NCBI RefSeq assembly: GCF_036636695.1
Contig: NZ_JAVWNW010000006.1
Origin: Anaerorhabdus sp036636695
GTDB taxonomy: Bacteria; Bacillota_I; Bacilli_A; Erysipelotrichales; Erysipelotrichaceae
DNA length: 64,000 nucleotides
Direction: 5' to 3' (one strand)
Shown: in pieces, positions 26,259 through 35,762 of the stretch
Numbering within the stretch: the first letter of the stretch is position 1
How the letters are laid out: every line of letters starts with the position of its first letter
Program-made: the position numbers and the translations under genes
The notes under the pieces: generated by a model
Told to the model about the DNA's origin: nothing
What the model saw: only the letters and a program-made list of their open reading frames with translations
Databases searched by the model: none

Positions 26259-27092
26259 TTAACCTTTAATACCACCAATTGTTAAGCCTTCAATAAAGTT
26301 CTTTTGGACTAATGCAAACACAATCATCAATGGAACAACCATCATTGTTGACGCTGCCATGATTAAGTCTGTTTGCGTTCCACGAGAACTATACAATGCT
26401 GCAATACCAACTGGTAATGTAAATAATTTATTACTATTCACGGAAATTAATGGCCATAGGAATGAATTATATACAGCCATAAATACGTAGATAAATAGTG
26501 CTGATGCCATTGGTTTCGCCATTGGCAAGACAATCGTAAAGAATCGTCTAAAATGTCCACAGCCATCGACTTCAGCTGCTTCTAAATAATCATTTGGATA
26601 ATCAATAAAGAATTGTCTCATCAAGAAAATCCCAAAGATATTTATAAAGTATGGCACTGTTAATACAAAGTAACTATTTGTTAATTTCAAGTTTGCCATT
26701 AGCTTATAAAGAGGAATCATTAATGTATCATATGGAATCATTACAAAGGCTAAAATAACTAAGAAGATAATATTTCTACCTTTGAACTTATACTTTGCAA
26801 ACACAAATCCAATGATGCAACTTGAGAATACTGCCACAACCGTACTCAACAATGTAACACCTAAACTATTCGCATAGTATTGAATAAATGGAATACTATC
26901 TAAAACACGAGTAAAGTTTGTTGTTACAAGTTTGTGTGGATACATTGTTGGTGGCATTTGCATTAATTCTGCTTGTCCTTTAAAAGAAGACACAACCATC
27001 CAATACAATGGTAATATCATGATTAGTGAACCAACTAATAGAAGCAATAATGTTAAGTAATAACCTAGATCTTTTTTCTTTTTCTTATTCAT
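26259..27092 (-). CDS. Carbohydrate ABC transporter permease (MalG type)
   Basis: The 277-residue protein has six predicted helices and the EAA loop EAAEVDGCGHFRRFFTIVLPMAKP of type I sugar permeases. The N-terminus is lysine rich (NKKKKKDLG). It starts in a TAATG overlap with the MalF-type gene, behind AAGGAGGAAGCATA. It pairs with that permease and the binding protein at 37661-38989. No ATPase gene lies in the operon, so a shared MsmX-type ATPase encoded elsewhere is expected. Confidence 0.95.
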   Translation of the reverse strand: MNKKKKKDLGYYLTLLLLLVGSLIMILPLYWMVVSSFKGQAELMQMPPTMYPHKLVTTNFTRVLDSIPFIQYYANSLGVTLLSTVVAVFSSCIIGFVFAKYKFKGRNIIFLVILAFVMIPYDTLMIPLYKLMANLKLTNSYFVLTVPYFINIFGIFLMRQFFIDYPNDYLEAAEVDGCGHFRRFFTIVLPMAKPMASALFIYVFMAVYNSFLWPLISVNSNKLFTLPVGIAALYSSRGTQTDLIMAASTMMVVPLMIVFALVQKNFIEGLTIGGIKG

Positions 27093-28009
27093 TATGCTTC
27101 CTCCTTAATTTGCTTAACTTTTTTCTCTCTTGTTAAAATCCATTGAACTAAACTAAAGCTCATAATGATTAACATCAAGATAATTGACATCGCAGAAGCA
27201 TATCCAATTTTACTTTCCTTGATACCTTTATTTAAGATATGGAATAACATAACGACAGTACTTGTTCCAGGTCGTCCATCTGTTAAGATTTTTACTGGAG
27301 TAAAGAACATGAATGCTGTTGTTGTACACATGATACAAACAAACAGAATATTATTTTTAATTAACGGTAATGTAATCTTGAAGAATTTTCTAAATTTGCT
27401 AGCACCATCCATATCTGCTGCTTCATAATATGATTTATCAATACCACGCATTGCTGCAAGTAATACAACAGCATAGTATCCAAAGATTGCCCATATTTGA
27501 ATAATACATAAGGCAATTAATGCTTGATCTGGTGATCCTAAGAATGGTTGTGGTTGTATTCCAAATATTTCTAATATTGCATTGAATAAACCATAGTTTT
27601 TATGATATAACCACGACCACACTAAACTGATTGCCACAGTTGAGATAATTGATGGTAAGAAATACACAAAGGTAAAGTATTGTCTTAAGCGATCACTTAG
27701 TGCATTTAATCCAGCAGCTAATGCAATTGATAAAACAACGGTTGTAGGCATGATGACTAATGCTGCAACAACTGTATTTTTCATTGCAATCAAGAATGTT
27801 GGATCCTTGAATGCATTCATATACTGTTGTAATCCCACAAATTTAAAATCTGAATAAGCCATGTGTGCATCAGTAAAGCTATATGCAATTACTGAAATAA
27901 ATGGTATGACGAAAAACATCAAAAACCATATAAATGTTGGTATGAGTACTAAGGCTAAAAATATTGTACTCCCCTTTTTACGTTTCGATTTTTTTATGAT
28001 TGAAGACAT
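27092..28009 (-). CDS. Carbohydrate ABC transporter permease (MalF type)
   Basis: The 305-residue protein has a basic N-terminus, six helices and the EAA loop EAADMDGASKFRKFFKITLP. It starts after GAGAGGGAGATAAT, 22 nt from the GntR gene. It forms the heterodimeric channel with the MalG-type protein for an oligosaccharide delivered by the lipoprotein SBP at 37661. Confidence 0.95.
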   Translation of the reverse strand: MSSIIKKSKRKKGSTIFLALVLIPTFIWFLMFFVIPFISVIAYSFTDAHMAYSDFKFVGLQQYMNAFKDPTFLIAMKNTVVAALVIMPTTVVLSIALAAGLNALSDRLRQYFTFVYFLPSIISTVAISLVWSWLYHKNYGLFNAILEIFGIQPQPFLGSPDQALIALCIIQIWAIFGYYAVVLLAAMRGIDKSYYEAADMDGASKFRKFFKITLPLIKNNILFVCIMCTTTAFMFFTPVKILTDGRPGTSTVVMLFHILNKGIKESKIGYASAMSIILMLIIMSFSLVQWILTREKKVKQIKEEA

Positions 28010-28031
28010 ATTATCTCCCTCTCTTTATTAT

Positions 28032-28754
28032 TTAAAATAAATCGACTGTGTACGTAAACATATCCCCTCTAATTATACTGCTACAATATTCGACCATATC
28101 AGTTCCTTGATATGTTCTTCTTGTAAGTTTAATCCCTGCTTCACTAAAATCAGAGTTAAGATAGTATGCTTCTTCTTTACGCAAATTCACAGCACTAAAT
28201 TTTTCTGTTGCGTGTTCTAACTTAACACCAAACGCTTGTAATGAATTATATAATCCATTTCTATCCACCAATTCTTTTGTAAGTTCTGGTGTAAATTTAA
28301 CTGGTATATATGATACCTCAATTGCATAAGGTTTATCATCTAATAATCGTAAACGTTTAATCGCAAATACTTCTTCATTCGCTGAAATATTCATGATTCT
28401 TTGAATACGACTGTCAGCTTCCATTATTTTGAATTCAAGCATTTCTGCTTTTTCTTCAAGACCTTGTTTGGTTAACTCTTTACTGAATGAATAAAATTTT
28501 TCTAAACTTTGATTAATTTGATTTCTCTTTATGAATGTACCTTTTCCTTGTTTTTTTACAAGTAAGTTTTCTTCTTGCAAATCATCAATTGCTTTTCGTG
28601 CAGTGATTCGGCTAACATTAAACATTTCACAGAGTTCTTTCTCTGTTGGTATTTTTTGTCCTTCTGCCCATTCACCAGTTTCAATTTTTTCACGAATCTT
28701 ACTTTTCAGTTGATTATACAATGCTAAACCTGTTTCTTTACGAGTCATATCCAT
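28032..28754 (-). CDS. GntR-family regulator with UTRA domain
   Basis: The 240-residue regulator has a GntR winged helix (residues 8-75: LYNQLKSKIREKIETGEW, IPTEKELCEMFNVSRITARKAI, KKQGKGTFI) and a C-terminal UTRA domain (about 90-235, IKRLRLLDDKPYAIEVSYIP). It lies inside the catabolic operon between agaS and the permeases, so it is likely a substrate-sensing repressor of at least part of the operon, probably responding to an amino-sugar phosphate. Start codons at 28754 and 28748 are both possible; AAAGGGGTG lies upstream. Confidence 0.93.
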   Translation of the reverse strand: MDMTRKETGLALYNQLKSKIREKIETGEWAEGQKIPTEKELCEMFNVSRITARKAIDDLQEENLLVKKQGKGTFIKRNQINQSLEKFYSFSKELTKQGLEEKAEMLEFKIMEADSRIQRIMNISANEEVFAIKRLRLLDDKPYAIEVSYIPVKFTPELTKELVDRNGLYNSLQAFGVKLEHATEKFSAVNLRKEEAYYLNSDFSEAGIKLTRRTYQGTDMVEYCSSIIRGDMFTYTVDLF

Positions 28755-28776
28755 CCATTTACACCCCTTTGATAAA

Positions 28777-29958
28777 CTACGTTATATTATAGATTATAAT
28801 ACCTTTCACAACTCTATTCACGTCCCCTTTAGGACATGGGTTATCTGTAGTATACCCTAATTGTATCGACTTGAACATCGATAGCATCTGCGCAAACAAT
28901 AATCCATAAATGTAGGCGTCCATTTGAGAATTCTCAGGGCAAATTGTTTTCTTTGGATATTCAACATAGTAATCAGAGTTGTTTATAAGTTCTTTAATTC
29001 CTTCTTCACCAACAGTGACTGTCATGTTTTTACCTTTTTCAGAATTAATTTCGTTATTTAAATCTACATCGTACTTTTTAGTATACGGTCTATTTGTAAT
29101 AAAGTGAACTGTTACTGTTTCATCATTAATCACTGTCTTAGGACCATGTCTAAATGCAGCAGATCCATCATAACTAGCATGTGTGTAACCATCAGATAAT
29201 TCCATTGATTTAACTGCACTTTCTCTAGCTAATCCTTGTAATGCACCTGAACCTAACCATACTAATCTGCGATATGAATTTTCAGCGAAAACTTCAGCTT
29301 TCAGTGCAAATTCATTCAATTTAGTTTCAACTTCATTCGCTAGGTTTGTCACAATATCTGTATACTTATTTAATTCTTTGTAGTGGAATACCATCCATGT
29401 TGCTAATGCCATTGAACTTACACTACTTGTCATCGCAAATCCTTGATCACATGTTTCTTTAGGTAATGCAACTACCATTGTTTTTTCAAGTTCTCTACCA
29501 AGTTTTGCAAGTGAGCTTGTACCATCACAAACAAATATTAAATTATATAAATTCTTAATTCGTTTACGAGCAAACTGTACTGCTGCTACACTTTCAGGAC
29601 TTTCTCCAGAACGTGCATAGGATACAAGAAGTGTTGGTTTATCAAATAGAATCGCATCTGGCGATGAAATAATATCCGTTGTATGGAGTGTCTTCGCTTC
29701 AATACCACATTCTTCGCCTAGAATGTATTGCATTACCTCTCCTACAAATGCGCTTGATCCAGCACCTGTAAATACAACTTTTAAATCTTTCACTGCCAAT
29801 ACTTCATCCATGAATGAGTTTACATTTTCTTTATTTTCTAAGAGTTGTTCGGCAACTCTTTTCCACATTTCTGGTTGTTGATTTATTTCTGTTGCAGTGT
29901 GTAATGCTTTGTGTTCATTGAAGTATGATTCACTTTTATTTAAAATTCTTTTTTCCAT
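28777..29958 (-). CDS. agaS: AgaS-type ketose/aldose isomerase-deaminase (double SIS)
   Basis: The 393-residue protein has two SIS domains: VVFTGAGSSAFVGEVMQYIL with VSYARSGESPESVAAVQFA in the first, and LVWLGSGALQGLARESAVKSMEL in the second, and ends in TTDNPCPKGDVNRVVKGI, the characteristic AgaS tail. AgaS converts galactosamine-6-phosphate to tagatose-6-phosphate with loss of ammonia; relatives act on other amino-sugar phosphates. Its presence with a BadF-type kinase and deacetylase-like genes points to amino-sugar use. It lies 9 nt after the 2-hydroxyacid dehydrogenase gene. Confidence 0.9.
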   Translation of the reverse strand: MEKRILNKSESYFNEHKALHTATEINQQPEMWKRVAEQLLENKENVNSFMDEVLAVKDLKVVFTGAGSSAFVGEVMQYILGEECGIEAKTLHTTDIISSPDAILFDKPTLLVSYARSGESPESVAAVQFARKRIKNLYNLIFVCDGTSSLAKLGRELEKTMVVALPKETCDQGFAMTSSVSSMALATWMVFHYKELNKYTDIVTNLANEVETKLNEFALKAEVFAENSYRRLVWLGSGALQGLARESAVKSMELSDGYTHASYDGSAAFRHGPKTVINDETVTVHFITNRPYTKKYDVDLNNEINSEKGKNMTVTVGEEGIKELINNSDYYVEYPKKTICPENSQMDAYIYGLLFAQMLSMFKSIQLGYTTDNPCPKGDVNRVVKGIIIYNIT

Positions 29959-29967
29959 TTATTTTCT

Positions 29968-30945
29968 CTAAAACAGTTCTGTTTCTGTCTTTCCATCTTT
30001 TTGTAAAATCACTGCATGTTCTGCTGACTTAACTGCAACGTTACGAATTTCACGATCTGCAAGTCCGCCCATATGTGGTGTTAAGATTACATTATCTAAA
30101 TCGAATAATTCTGATTCATACAATGGTTCTTTTTCAAAAGCATCTAGTGCTGCTCCCGCAATCACATTATTTTTTAGTGCTTCAATTAGATCATCTGTAT
30201 TGATTACTCCTCCACGAGATGCATTAACGATAATTGCACTATCTTTCATCATGGCAATTGTATCTTTACAAATTAAGTGATGTGTTGAAGGAAGTAAAGG
30301 ACAGTTTGGCACAATGATATCTGCTTCTTTAAATAGTTGTTCATTCTCTACATAAGTTACGTTATATTTTTCCGCAACTTCTTGATTCTTAGCTGGATCT
30401 GAAGCAATTACATTCATTTCAAATCCACTTGCACGTCGTGCAACAGCTTGCCCGATTGCACCAAATCCAATGATTCCTAGTGTTTTCTTTGATACTGCTC
30501 TACCTCGTGCAACACCTTCAACCCATTTACCGGCACGAATATTTTTATCACCTATGACAATGTTACGCATCAAGGAAATAATTAATCCCCATACCAAATC
30601 TGCTACTGCATCGAAATTTTGTCTTGGGACATTGCATACAATAACACCTGCTTCTTCGAATGCTTTTAAATCAAGATGATCACTACCTGCACAGTTCAAT
30701 GAAATGTACTTTAATTCAGGATATGCTTCAACGAATTTCTTTCCTAAATCAATATCTGCACCCATAATGATGCCGCTTGGTTTTTCTGTTAATGATTGAA
30801 CATAGCCAATCAATTTTTCTTCATCAAATCCTTTTCGATCTTTTTCTGCTAAGAGAATTGGTTCAAGACCTGCATTCACTAATGTGTCAAATGCTTCTTG
30901 TTCTTGTTCGAAAGAGAAAGAGACAATTAATACTTTTTTATTCAC
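29968..30945 (-). CDS. D-isomer-specific 2-hydroxyacid dehydrogenase
   Basis: The 325-residue enzyme starts at a GTG (30945-30943) behind GGAGGAGAAACT. The NAD-binding segment GIIGFGAIGQAVARRASGF and catalytic Arg (NASRGGVI), Glu (DAFEKEPL) and His (LTPHMGGLAD) regions are present. It interconverts a 2-keto acid and a D-2-hydroxyacid. In this operon the substrate is likely a sugar-derived keto acid or tartronate-like product. It is often annotated as phosphoglycerate dehydrogenase-like, but the ACT domain of SerA is missing, so a role in serine synthesis is unlikely. Confidence 0.92.
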   Translation of the reverse strand: MNKKVLIVSFSFEQEQEAFDTLVNAGLEPILLAEKDRKGFDEEKLIGYVQSLTEKPSGIIMGADIDLGKKFVEAYPELKYISLNCAGSDHLDLKAFEEAGVIVCNVPRQNFDAVADLVWGLIISLMRNIVIGDKNIRAGKWVEGVARGRAVSKKTLGIIGFGAIGQAVARRASGFEMNVIASDPAKNQEVAEKYNVTYVENEQLFKEADIIVPNCPLLPSTHHLICKDTIAMMKDSAIIVNASRGGVINTDDLIEALKNNVIAGAALDAFEKEPLYESELFDLDNVILTPHMGGLADREIRNVAVKSAEHAVILQKDGKTETELF

Positions 30946-30956
30946 AGTTTCTCCTC

Positions 30957-32327
30957 CTATTTGTATTGTGGTAAATAATCTTTATGTTCTTCAATAAAAT
31001 CTTCTACTAATTGTTCTGCTACTTTGTAATCAGTTACTGCGCCATCAAGCATCATTGCATCTGCCCAAAGTTTTTTATCACCTTTAAGTGCTGCTTCAAC
31101 TGTTAAATCTACAGAAGTTAAGCGTTTGATAATAATATCTTTCATCGGTCCTTCAAATCCATTACATGTCATTGAACAGAATCCTAAACCAGTCGCAACC
31201 CCTGGAATTTCTAATACAGCATCATCTGCGATTCCTTTTACTGCACCATCATTTGGAATATTCACAGAGAAGATTTTTCTTTCATCTAAAATTAATGATT
31301 TAATCATTTCAACTAATTGTTCATGTTCACCATCTGCACGTTTGAATAAGTCTGCTTCAACTTCTTCGTCACCTTCGCCTTGATTTAACATATTGTTGTA
31401 TGTTGTTTCTCCGCGTGCAATAACTTCTTCGATCGGGAATGCATCAATACCTAATTGGTGTCCATAGTATTCTCCATGTGGAAATCTTTCTGGGAAGAAT
31501 TCTACCGCATGACGATCCACAACGGCTGGTAATCCTAAATATCTTTCAAACAATTCCCAAGAAAGTGGATTATCCATATGATTTGGAATTTCTTTATCTT
31601 CTAGTAATGGATTAAAGAAATTACGTACATGTGGGTTCTTTTCATTTTCTTCTTTTTGTTTTGCTACAATATCTAATAATTCTTGGCGAACATCTTTTCC
31701 ATCGACACGAATATCATATAACCAAGTTAAATGGTTCAATCCACATCCAACTGTTTTTAAACGTTTCACATCAACACCTAACATTTTAGCTAAGTATTTT
31801 TCTCCATAGATAACGCCATGGCATAATCCAATAATTTTGACATTTGTTGCACGTCTTACAGCTGTAACAATTGCTGTCATTGGATTTGAATAGTTGAAGA
31901 AGTATGCATCTGGGCAATACTTTTCTACATCTTTCGCAATTTCAATCATCACTGGAATCATACGTTGTGCTCTTGAAATTCCTCCTGGCATAATTGAATC
32001 CCCTACTGGTTGGTAGATTCCATATTTACGTGGAATTTGAACATCGCGTTCCCACGCTCTACGTCCACCTACTGCAATCGTTGTAACAACGAAATCTGCA
32101 CCCGGCAATAATTCTGTACGATCTGTTGATGAAGAAATTATGATATCTGCATTTTTTTGTTCAACCATCTTTTTCGCTAACTTTGTAATACCATCTAAGA
32201 TTTGACCATTGATATCACATAATGCAATTTCCCATTTTCCAAATCCTGATTCAATAAAGTCTGCAATAAGACCTTTTGTAAATACCGCACTACCTGCACC
32301 AATTAAAACTATTTTTTTTCTTTCCAT
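30957..32327 (-). CDS. Glycoside hydrolase family 4 (alpha-galacturonidase/glucuronidase-like)
   Basis: The 456-residue protein has the NAD-dependent GH4 fold: IVLIGAGSAVFTKGLIAD (Rossmann), FFNYSNPMTAIV with Asn and Ser ligands, and the subtype motif C169-H170-G171-V172 in IIGLCHGVIYG. As I recall, CHG marks the GH4 subgroup acting on alpha-uronides, as opposed to CHS of MelA and CNV of 6-phospho-beta-glucosidases. GH4 uses NAD and a divalent metal through an oxidation-elimination mechanism, so it can open glycosidic bonds of either anomer. Activity on a uronic-acid-containing oligosaccharide fits the operon. It is cytoplasmic. Confidence 0.9.
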   Translation of the reverse strand: MERKKIVLIGAGSAVFTKGLIADFIESGFGKWEIALCDINGQILDGITKLAKKMVEQKNADIIISSSTDRTELLPGADFVVTTIAVGGRRAWERDVQIPRKYGIYQPVGDSIMPGGISRAQRMIPVMIEIAKDVEKYCPDAYFFNYSNPMTAIVTAVRRATNVKIIGLCHGVIYGEKYLAKMLGVDVKRLKTVGCGLNHLTWLYDIRVDGKDVRQELLDIVAKQKEENEKNPHVRNFFNPLLEDKEIPNHMDNPLSWELFERYLGLPAVVDRHAVEFFPERFPHGEYYGHQLGIDAFPIEEVIARGETTYNNMLNQGEGDEEVEADLFKRADGEHEQLVEMIKSLILDERKIFSVNIPNDGAVKGIADDAVLEIPGVATGLGFCSMTCNGFEGPMKDIIIKRLTSVDLTVEAALKGDKKLWADAMMLDGAVTDYKVAEQLVEDFIEEHKDYLPQYK

Positions 32328-32330
32328 ATT

Positions 32331-33284
32331 CTATCCTTTCAATCCAGCGAGTACCATCGCATCATTACATTCTTTTAAGAATTCTTTAAGTTGTTCCATT
32401 TGTTGTTCATACGAAGATTGATTAAACTTTTCTACATCTTCATTTTTCATAAATAATTTGATGAATTTTGGTTCATTGTTTGAGTAACTAAATTTATCTG
32501 ATTGTTCTAAATTCTTATAGACTTTATCGAAATTACTTTGATTTGAAAACCAATCAATTTCAGCAAAAATTCCTGCTGGATTTTTCTTATAGCTATAAAT
32601 TGCTCCAAAGTAAGCATAATATGTTTCTTTCTCATTATGATCGCTTAGATAATAGCGGAAGCCTGCTGCATATTGTCCAAAGTTATCTTTATCTTTGTAG
32701 TTCACTACAACCTTACTATGCTGACTATTTACTTCATTTAAAGCTGTATCGAATGCATTAATTAAATTTCTTGAATTATCTAAATTCTCAATCTTGAATG
32801 AAAATCCTTCATTACTTTCTGCCTCAACAATTGCTTCTGCACAATTTTGTACATACTCTTTGAGAGTTTGTATTTGTTCATTCTTAGATTGTGTTAGCAT
32901 TGTTTCAAATGTTTGATCTGGCATAAATAATTTAAAGTATTCTTTTTCATCACGATTAATTTCAAATTCTTTTCTTGCTTGAATATTTTGCACAACTGTT
33001 GAATAAACATTTTGATTATTTTGTTCATCCAGCTCAACCATTAAACCTTTTCTTGTTGTTGGGAAATAGATTAATCCAATATGAAGATAAAATCCTGTAC
33101 CCACTTTTTTATCAGTAACTTTTACACGTAATCCATACCAGTGTCTTCCAATGCAATCTCTTGCATCACGTTTTACTTCAAAGTCACATGTATTACTCTC
33201 AATTTTTTTGATTGCTTCTTCAAGGCAATCACCAAAGCGATGCATTGAACGAAGCGAGTCAATATTTATATTTAATTGTTCCAT
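32331..33284 (-). CDS. Unknown protein with internal duplication
   Basis: The 317-residue protein starts after AAAAAAGGAGCATAGA. I do not recognise a family. It contains two related halves: YLHIGLIYFPTTRKGLMVEL...KLFMPDQTFETM near 75-140 matches AYFGAIYSYKKNPAGIFAEI...KLFMKNEDVEKF near 220-290, and each half ends in a similar helix (LKEYVQNCAEAIVEA and LKEFLKECNDAMVLA). There is no signal peptide or membrane helix. It lies 3 nt before GH4 and 1 nt after the SDR, so it is firmly in the operon. The fold suggests a duplicated cytoplasmic module, perhaps sugar binding or regulatory; this is speculation. Confidence 0.75.
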   Translation of the reverse strand: MEQLNINIDSLRSMHRFGDCLEEAIKKIESNTCDFEVKRDARDCIGRHWYGLRVKVTDKKVGTGFYLHIGLIYFPTTRKGLMVELDEQNNQNVYSTVVQNIQARKEFEINRDEKEYFKLFMPDQTFETMLTQSKNEQIQTLKEYVQNCAEAIVEAESNEGFSFKIENLDNSRNLINAFDTALNEVNSQHSKVVVNYKDKDNFGQYAAGFRYYLSDHNEKETYYAYFGAIYSYKKNPAGIFAEIDWFSNQSNFDKVYKNLEQSDKFSYSNNEPKFIKLFMKNEDVEKFNQSSYEQQMEQLKEFLKECNDAMVLAGLKG

Positions 33285-33285
33285 T

Positions 33286-34065
33286 CTATGCTCCTTTTTT
33301 TACCCATGGTGCATGCGGATTTTGTACACACAATTTCCCGCCACTGACTTCAATAAATGTTCCTGTCATGTAAGATGATTCATCCGATGCAAGAAAGCTT
33401 ACTGCTTTTGCTACATCTTCTGGTTCTCCTAAACGATGAAGAGCAATCGCTTGATTAAGTTCATCACTCTTTTCATTAATTACACCTTGTGTCATACCTG
33501 TCGCAATAACTCCTGGTATGAATCCATTAACACGAATTCCATATGGAGCAAATTCAGCTGCCATTGTTTTTGTTAAACTGACTACTGCTGCTTTACTTGC
33601 TGCATAAGCGCCTGAACCAGCAGATGGTATTAAAGCTGCATAAGATGCTGCTTGTATGAGTACACCACCTGCATCTTTCATACAATTGAAAGCTGCCTTA
33701 CTACATATGAATACTGATTTAAGATTAACTGAAATTGTTTTTTCAAAATCTTTTGTGCTCATATCTTTTAAGAATGCTTGTGGATATATTCCCGCATTGT
33801 TGATAAAGACATCACATTTACCATACTGATTCATCACTTTTTGAAACATTGTATTTACTTGATCTTCATTGCTGACATCAAGGGCAAATGTTTGAACATT
33901 TCCAAACTTGCTTAATTCTTCTTTTACTTGTATAAGTGCTTGTTCATTCAAGTCACAGATAAATACTTCTGCACCTTCTTGTAATAATTTCTTTGCAATC
34001 GCAAAACCAATTCCTTGAACTGAACCAGCACCAGTAATGCCTATTACTTTACCGCTGTGTTTCAA
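33286..34065 (-). CDS. Short-chain dehydrogenase/reductase
   Basis: The 259-residue SDR uses a TTG start (34065-34063) behind GAGGAGGAATAGAG. It has the cofactor-binding TGAGSVQGIGFAIA, NNAGIY, the catalytic Ser (IQAASYAALIPSAGSG), Tyr-x-x-x-Lys (YAASKAA) and C-terminal LASDESSYMTGTFIEVSGG. Probable role: oxidation or reduction of a sugar or sugar acid at the head of the dehydratase route. It lies 2 nt after the IlvD/EDD gene. Confidence 0.93.
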   Translation of the reverse strand: MKHSGKVIGITGAGSVQGIGFAIAKKLLQEGAEVFICDLNEQALIQVKEELSKFGNVQTFALDVSNEDQVNTMFQKVMNQYGKCDVFINNAGIYPQAFLKDMSTKDFEKTISVNLKSVFICSKAAFNCMKDAGGVLIQAASYAALIPSAGSGAYAASKAAVVSLTKTMAAEFAPYGIRVNGFIPGVIATGMTQGVINEKSDELNQAIALHRLGEPEDVAKAVSFLASDESSYMTGTFIEVSGGKLCVQNPHAPWVKKGA

Positions 34066-34067
34066 CT

Positions 34068-35753
34068 CTATTCCTCCTCATCGATTACCATCGATGCTCC
34101 TTCATTTGCTGAACTTGCTAATTTTGCATATAGCCTTAATATTCCTGATGGAATTTCTTTTTTTGGTTTTACCCATTTTTGTTTTCTTTGGCTTAATGTT
34201 TCATCATCGACATGAAGTGTGATTTCTCCACATGGAATATTAATTGTAATTTCATCACCATCTTCAACCAAAGCAATAGGTCCGCATTCACTTGCTTCTG
34301 GTGAAATATGTCCAACAAAACATCCATTGTTTGTTCCAGAGAATCGTCCATCGGTAATGATTGCTGTTGACTCCGCTAAACCAAGTCCATAGAGATACTT
34401 CATAGCTTTGTACATCTCACGCATTCCCGGTCCACCCTTTGGTCCTTCATAACGAATAACAAGCACATCATTAGGTTGGATTTCTTTAGCTAAGATTGCT
34501 TCTTCTGCTTCTTCTTCTGAATTGAAACATTTCGCAACTCCTTTAAAGAGATGCATTTCTTTTTTTATTGCTGAAGGTTTTGTGATTCCTCCATTAGGAG
34601 CTAAATTACCTTCCACAATCGCAATACCACCAAATGTTGAGAATGGTTCATCCATCGTTTTAATAACTTCACGATTAATTTTTCCATATGTTTTTTTATT
34701 TAGTTCTTCTGCTAATGTATTTGAAGAGACAGTCATAACTTCAACATTTAATTTTTCTTCAATTTCTCTCATTACTTGTGGAATACCACCTGCATGATAG
34801 AAATCTTCCATGTTGTATTTTGATGCTGGATTTACTTTGGCAACAAGCGGTGTCGATTCACCAATTTTTTTGAATTTATCTAACATCACTGTACTACTTA
34901 TTCCTAACTCTCTAGCAATGGCTAGAAGATGTAATACACCATTGGTTGAACCACCTGTTGCATTCAATACACGAATTGCATTCTCAAGTGATTTTTCATT
35001 TATAATGTCACGACTTGTAATGCCCTTATTTACTAGATTGACAATAGCTTCTCCTGAAGCAGCTGCCATTCTTGTTCTTTCTGCATAAACTGCTGGAATA
35101 AGTGCTCCTCCAGTTAATACCATACCTAGTGCTTCTGCAACGCAACACATTGTGTTTGCAGTGCCATAGAATGAACATGAACCACATGTTGGACCGCAAC
35201 TATCTTCCAAATCATTTAATTCATCTTCACCGATTTTACCCGCTTTCAACATGCCACATCCTTCAGACATCGATGTTAAGTCCGAAGGTCTTCCATCAAA
35301 CTCACGACCTCCAAGCATCGGTCCAGCAGGAACAACAATTGCTGGTAAATCTAATCGAGCTGCAGCCATCAATAAACCTGGCACAATCTTATCGCAAGAT
35401 CCCAGTAAAACAATGCCATCTAGCTGATGTGCTTGTACCATTGTTTCAACATCATTCGCAATGCAATCACGGGTTGGTAGAATGTATTTCATTCCTTCAT
35501 TACCTTGTGCTGTACCATCACATGCGCCGATAATGCCAAACTCCACTGGTGTTCCACCTGCCGCTAGAATTCCACGCTTTACAGCTTCTCCAACATTTTT
35601 TAACGAATAACTACCAGGTACAAGTTCACTCCAACTGTTCGCAATACCAATCATTGGTTTTCTCAAATCATTATTTGAAAATCCCATTGATTTATATACT
35701 GAACGATTGAAACTGAAGTCTGGTCTTTGTAGTATTTTTTCACTTCTTCTCAT
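34068..35753 (-). CDS. IlvD/EDD-family sugar-acid dehydratase
   Basis: The 561-residue protein belongs to the IlvD/EDD family. Cluster-ligand regions are LGSCDKIVPGLLMA and DSCGPTCGSCSFYGTANTM; MGMVLTGG-like and SGTNNGCFVGHISPEA segments are also present. As part of a sugar operon it is more likely an aldonate dehydratase (forming 2-keto-3-deoxy acid) than the branched-chain amino acid enzyme; no other ilv gene is nearby. The Fe-S cluster implies anaerobic function. It starts after GTAGGGTATTCAA, 9 nt from a deacetylase-like gene. Confidence 0.9.
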   Translation of the reverse strand: MRRSEKILQRPDFSFNRSVYKSMGFSNNDLRKPMIGIANSWSELVPGSYSLKNVGEAVKRGILAAGGTPVEFGIIGACDGTAQGNEGMKYILPTRDCIANDVETMVQAHQLDGIVLLGSCDKIVPGLLMAAARLDLPAIVVPAGPMLGGREFDGRPSDLTSMSEGCGMLKAGKIGEDELNDLEDSCGPTCGSCSFYGTANTMCCVAEALGMVLTGGALIPAVYAERTRMAAASGEAIVNLVNKGITSRDIINEKSLENAIRVLNATGGSTNGVLHLLAIARELGISSTVMLDKFKKIGESTPLVAKVNPASKYNMEDFYHAGGIPQVMREIEEKLNVEVMTVSSNTLAEELNKKTYGKINREVIKTMDEPFSTFGGIAIVEGNLAPNGGITKPSAIKKEMHLFKGVAKCFNSEEEAEEAILAKEIQPNDVLVIRYEGPKGGPGMREMYKAMKYLYGLGLAESTAIITDGRFSGTNNGCFVGHISPEASECGPIALVEDGDEITINIPCGEITLHVDDETLSQRKQKWVKPKKEIPSGILRLYAKLASSANEGASMVIDEEE

Positions 35754-35762
35754 TTGAATACC

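Noticed and set aside
29968..30945. SerA (phosphoglycerate dehydrogenase) assignment
   Set aside because: The length is short, the ACT domain is absent, and the operon is catabolic.
35102..35533. 143-codon plus-strand frame
   Set aside because: It is antisense to the IlvD/EDD gene, rich in His/Leu/Gln as typical of shadow frames.
34068..35753. IlvD for branched-chain amino acid synthesis
   Set aside because: No other ilv or leu gene is nearby and all neighbours are sugar catabolism genes; a sugar-acid role fits better, though the sequence alone cannot exclude IlvD.
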